Shown: one piece after another, positions 13,515 through 15,857 of the stretch
How positions within the stretch are numbered: position 1 is the first letter of the stretch
Layout of the letters: each line of letters opens with the position of its first letter
From: QNFN01 sp033722135
Lineage (GTDB): Bacteria; Pseudomonadota; Gammaproteobacteria; QNFN01
Direction: 5' to 3'
Length of the DNA stretch: 15,857 bases
Assembly: GCA_033722135.1 (NCBI GenBank)
Contig: JAWVZO010000041.1
Span: forward strand, 1 to 15,857
Notes under the pieces: generated by a model
The model's database searches: none
What the model was told of the DNA's origin: nothing
Seen by the model: only the letters and a program-made list of their open reading frames with translations
Position numbers and translations under genes: made by a program

Positions 13515-15857
13515 CTACCGCAGTGCCGCGATCCGCGCGCGCTGCTCGGCAAGCTGCGCCAGGGCGCCCTCGGTCTCGCCCAGCTTCGTGCGCTCCTTGT
13601 CCACCACCGCCTCGGGCGCCTTGCTGAGGAACTGCTCGTTGGCGAGCTTGGCGCGGACACGCGTCGCCGTGGACTCGAGACGGTCGATCTCCTTGTCCAG
13701 CCGGGCGAGCTCGGCGTCGGTGTCGATCAGCCCGGCGAGCGGGATCAGCAGGCGCATGTCGCCGACCAGGCTGGTCGCCGACTCCGGCGCCTGTTCCTGC
13801 GGGCCGAGCACCTCGATCGATTCGAGGCGGGCCAGCGCGGTCAGCAGCGGGCCGTGGCTGGCGAGGCGTTCGCGGTCGTTCTCTCCCGCGTTCTGCACCT
13901 TGAGCGGAAGCGGCTTGCCGGGCGCGATGTCCATGCCGCTGCGGATCTGGCGCACGCCGAGCACGCACGCCATCAGCCACGCGATCTCCTCCTCGGCCTC
14001 GGGGTCCAGGCGCCTGGGCTCCGCCTCGGGGAAGGACTGGAGCATCACGGTGGGACCCGTCTTGCCGGCCAGCGGCGCGACCTGCTGCCAGATCGCCTCG
14101 GTGATGAACGGCATGACCGGGTGGGCGAGCCGCAGCAGGCATTCGAGGATGGTGACCAGGGTGTGGCGGGTGCCGCGCTTGGCCGCGGCGCTCGCCGTCT
14201 CCGACTGCAGCAGCGGCTTGGCCAGCTCGAGGTACCAGTCGCAGTACTCGTTCCACGTGAACTCGTAGATCGCCTGGGCGACGTGGTCGAGGCGGTAGGC
14301 GCCGAACTGCTCGGTGACGCGCGTGACGGTGCGCTGGAAGCGGGAGCTGATCCAGCGGTCCGCGATGGAGAGCTCCAGCGCGCCGCCGGAGTCGCCGCAG
14401 TCTTGGTCCTCGGTGTGCATCAGCACGAAGCGCGCCGCGTTCCAGAGCTTGTTGCAGAAGTTCCGGTAGCCCTCGACCCGGCCGAGGTCGAAGTTGATGT
14501 CGCGGCCGGGCGAGGCGAGCGCGGCGAAGGTGAAACGCAGCGCGTCGGTGCCGAACGCCGGGATGCCGTTCGGGAACTCCTTGCGCGTGGCCTGCTCGAT
14601 CTGCTCGCGCAGCCGGGGCTGCATCATGCCGCGGGTCCGCTTCTCGACCAGGGCCTCGATGCCGATGCCGTCGATCAGGTCGATCGGGTCGAGCACGTTG
14701 CCCTTCGACTTCGACATCTTCTGGCCGTGGGCGTCGCGCACCAGACCGTGGATGTAGACCTCGTGGAACGGCACCTCCTTCTGGAAGTAGAGGCCCATCA
14801 TGATCATCCGGGCCACCCAGAAGAAGATGATGTCGAAGCCGGTGACCAGCAGGCTGGTGGGGTAGAAGGTCTTCAGGCGCTCGGTGCCGTCCGGCCAGCC
14901 GAGGGTCGAGAACGGCCACAGCGCCGAGCTGAACCAGGTGTCGAGGACGTCCTCGTCCTGGCGCAGGGCCACCTCGTCGCCGAGCCGGTGTTTCCTGCGC
15001 ACCGCCGCCTCGTCGGGGCCGACGTAGACGTTGCCGGCCTCGTCGTACCAGGCCGGGATGCGGTGCCCCCACCAGATCTGGCGGCTGATGCACCAGTCCT
15101 GGATGTTCTCGAGCCACTGGTTGTAGGTGTTGACCCAGTTGCCGGGGATGAAGCGGATCGAGCCGTCGGCGACCGTCTCCAGCGCCGGGCGGGTGATCGC
15201 GGCGAGGCCGCCGGGGCGTCCGTCGTCCTGGGTCTCGCGGGTCAGGTCGACGAACCACTGGTCGGTCAGGAACGGCTCGATGACGCTGTGCGAGCGGTCG
15301 CCCCGCGGCACCATCAGCACGTGCGGCTCGATCTTCTCCAGCAGGCCGGCCGACTCGAGGTCGGCGACGATCGCCTCGCGGGCAGCGTAGCGGTCCATGC
15401 CGCGGTACTTCTCCGGCGCGGCGTCGTTGATCCGCGCGTCGATGGTGAGCACGTTGATCTTCTCGAGGCCGTGGCGCTCGCCGACCGCGTAGTCGTTGAA
15501 GTCGTGGGCCGGGGTGATCTTCACGCAGCCGGTGCCGAACTCCGGATCGACGTATTCGTCGGCGATCACGGGGATCGTGCGCCCGGTCAACGGCAGCTCG
15601 ACCGTCCGGCCGACCAGGTCGGCGTAGCGTTCGTCGTCCGGGTGCACGGCCACCGCGGTGTCGCCGAGCATGGTCTCCGGTCGGGTGGTGGCTACGACGA
15701 CGTGGCCCTTCCCGTCGCTGCGCGGGTAGCGCATGTGCCAGATGTGGCCGCGCTCCTCCTGGCTGACGACCTCGAGATCTGAGACGGCGGTGTGCAGCAC
15801 CGGGTCCCAGTTGACCAGCCGCTTGCCGCGGTAGATCAGGCCGGCGTCGTGCAGCTT
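13515..15857 (-). CDS. valS: Valyl-tRNA synthetase ValS, N-terminus beyond the right edge
   Basis: ValS charges tRNA-Val with valine in the cytosol and edits misactivated threonine. The visible 780 residues are open to the right edge in frame, so the roughly 150 N-terminal residues with the HIGH motif are outside. Visible in order are the editing (CP1) domain with TTRPETMLGDTAVAVHPDD and GTGCVKITPAHDFNDY, the catalytic segment with FDIIFFWVARMIMMG, the KMSKS loop (KMSKSKGNVLDP, visible residues about 380-391), the anticodon-binding helical domain, and the C-terminal coiled-coil arm ending LAEQRARIAALR. This C-terminal arm is specific to ValS among class Ia synthetases. The gene appears intact where visible. 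The stop lies nine bases from the stop of the convergent lipoprotein gene, with no terminator between them. Confidence 0.97.
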   Translation of the reverse strand, partial: KLHDAGLIYRGKRLVNWDPVLHTAVSDLEVVSQEERGHIWHMRYPRSDGKGHVVVATTRPETMLGDTAVAVHPDDERYADLVGRTVELPLTGRTIPVIADEYVDPEFGTGCVKITPAHDFNDYAVGERHGLEKINVLTIDARINDAAPEKYRGMDRYAAREAIVADLESAGLLEKIEPHVLMVPRGDRSHSVIEPFLTDQWFVDLTRETQDDGRPGGLAAITRPALETVADGSIRFIPGNWVNTYNQWLENIQDWCISRQIWWGHRIPAWYDEAGNVYVGPDEAAVRRKHRLGDEVALRQDEDVLDTWFSSALWPFSTLGWPDGTERLKTFYPTSLLVTGFDIIFFWVARMIMMGLYFQKEVPFHEVYIHGLVRDAHGQKMSKSKGNVLDPIDLIDGIGIEALVEKRTRGMMQPRLREQIEQATRKEFPNGIPAFGTDALRFTFAALASPGRDINFDLGRVEGYRNFCNKLWNAARFVLMHTEDQDCGDSGGALELSIADRWISSRFQRTVTRVTEQFGAYRLDHVAQAIYEFTWNEYCDWYLELAKPLLQSETASAAAKRGTRHTLVTILECLLRLAHPVMPFITEAIWQQVAPLAGKTGPTVMLQSFPEAEPRRLDPEAEEEIAWLMACVLGVRQIRSGMDIAPGKPLPLKVQNAGENDRERLASHGPLLTALARLESIEVLGPQEQAPESATSLVGDMRLLIPLAGLIDTDAELARLDKEIDRLESTATRVRAKLANEQFLSKAPEAVVDKERTKLGETEGALAQLAEQRARIAALR

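Noticed and set aside
13854..15782. A 642-codon open frame on the plus strand opposite valS
   Set aside because: It is a frame opened by high GC opposite a certain valS gene; it has repetitive Val/Ala/Asp/Arg composition and no recognisable domain.

Overview
The window is very GC-rich, densely packed bacterial chromosome, most likely from a gammaproteobacterium. TmcA, a SixA-type phosphatase and gammaproteobacterial-style nitrogen control all point that way, and a halophilic or Chromatiales-like lineage is my guess. I saw no phage, insertion sequence, CRISPR array, tRNA or rRNA. The reading frames all share the same GC-biased third-position use, so nothing looks recently acquired. Both edges cut genes: tmcA loses its 3' end at the left and valS its 5' end at the right.

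Left block (1-2918, minus strand): a tight operon of a Na+/phosphate cotransporter-family protein, a 79-residue charged coiled-coil protein and tmcA (tRNA-Met cytidine acetyltransferase), with a 1-base gap and a 4-base overlap. A 477-base intergenic stretch follows. It holds a good sigma70 promoter facing right, towards a small TusA-like sulfur-carrier gene (3396-3626).

Second block (3740-6462, plus strand): an isochorismatase-fold cysteine hydrolase, a DUF523-DUF1722 fusion (the DUF523 half is related to the iron-sulfur enzyme TudS, thiouracil desulfidase) and a YbfB/YjiJ-type MFS transporter. The first two overlap and the third starts within 6 bases. Together with the TusA-like gene just upstream, this looks like an import, desulfuration and hydrolysis cassette for a small sulfur- or nitrogen-containing metabolite. 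That reading is a hypothesis.

Third block (6466-8788): a secreted Sel1-repeat protein runs leftward and an ammonium transporter runs rightward from one divergent 250-base region. The amt side carries a nearly textbook nitrogen-control promoter: three NtrC-type dyads spaced 32 and 31 bases apart, an IHF-like site, and a sigma54 -24/-12 element. No glnK is adjacent.

Fourth block (8876-11912): queD, then the complete AmmeMemoRadiSam set. The AMMECR1-like and Memo-like genes overlap on the minus strand, and the radical-SAM gene is divergent on the plus strand. The biochemical role of this conserved trio in prokaryotes is, to my knowledge, not settled.

Right block (11949-15857): a SixA-type histidine phosphatase, a cysteine-rich SUMF1/FGE-fold lipoprotein that lacks the oxidase cysteine pair, and, convergent to it, valS (valyl-tRNA synthetase).
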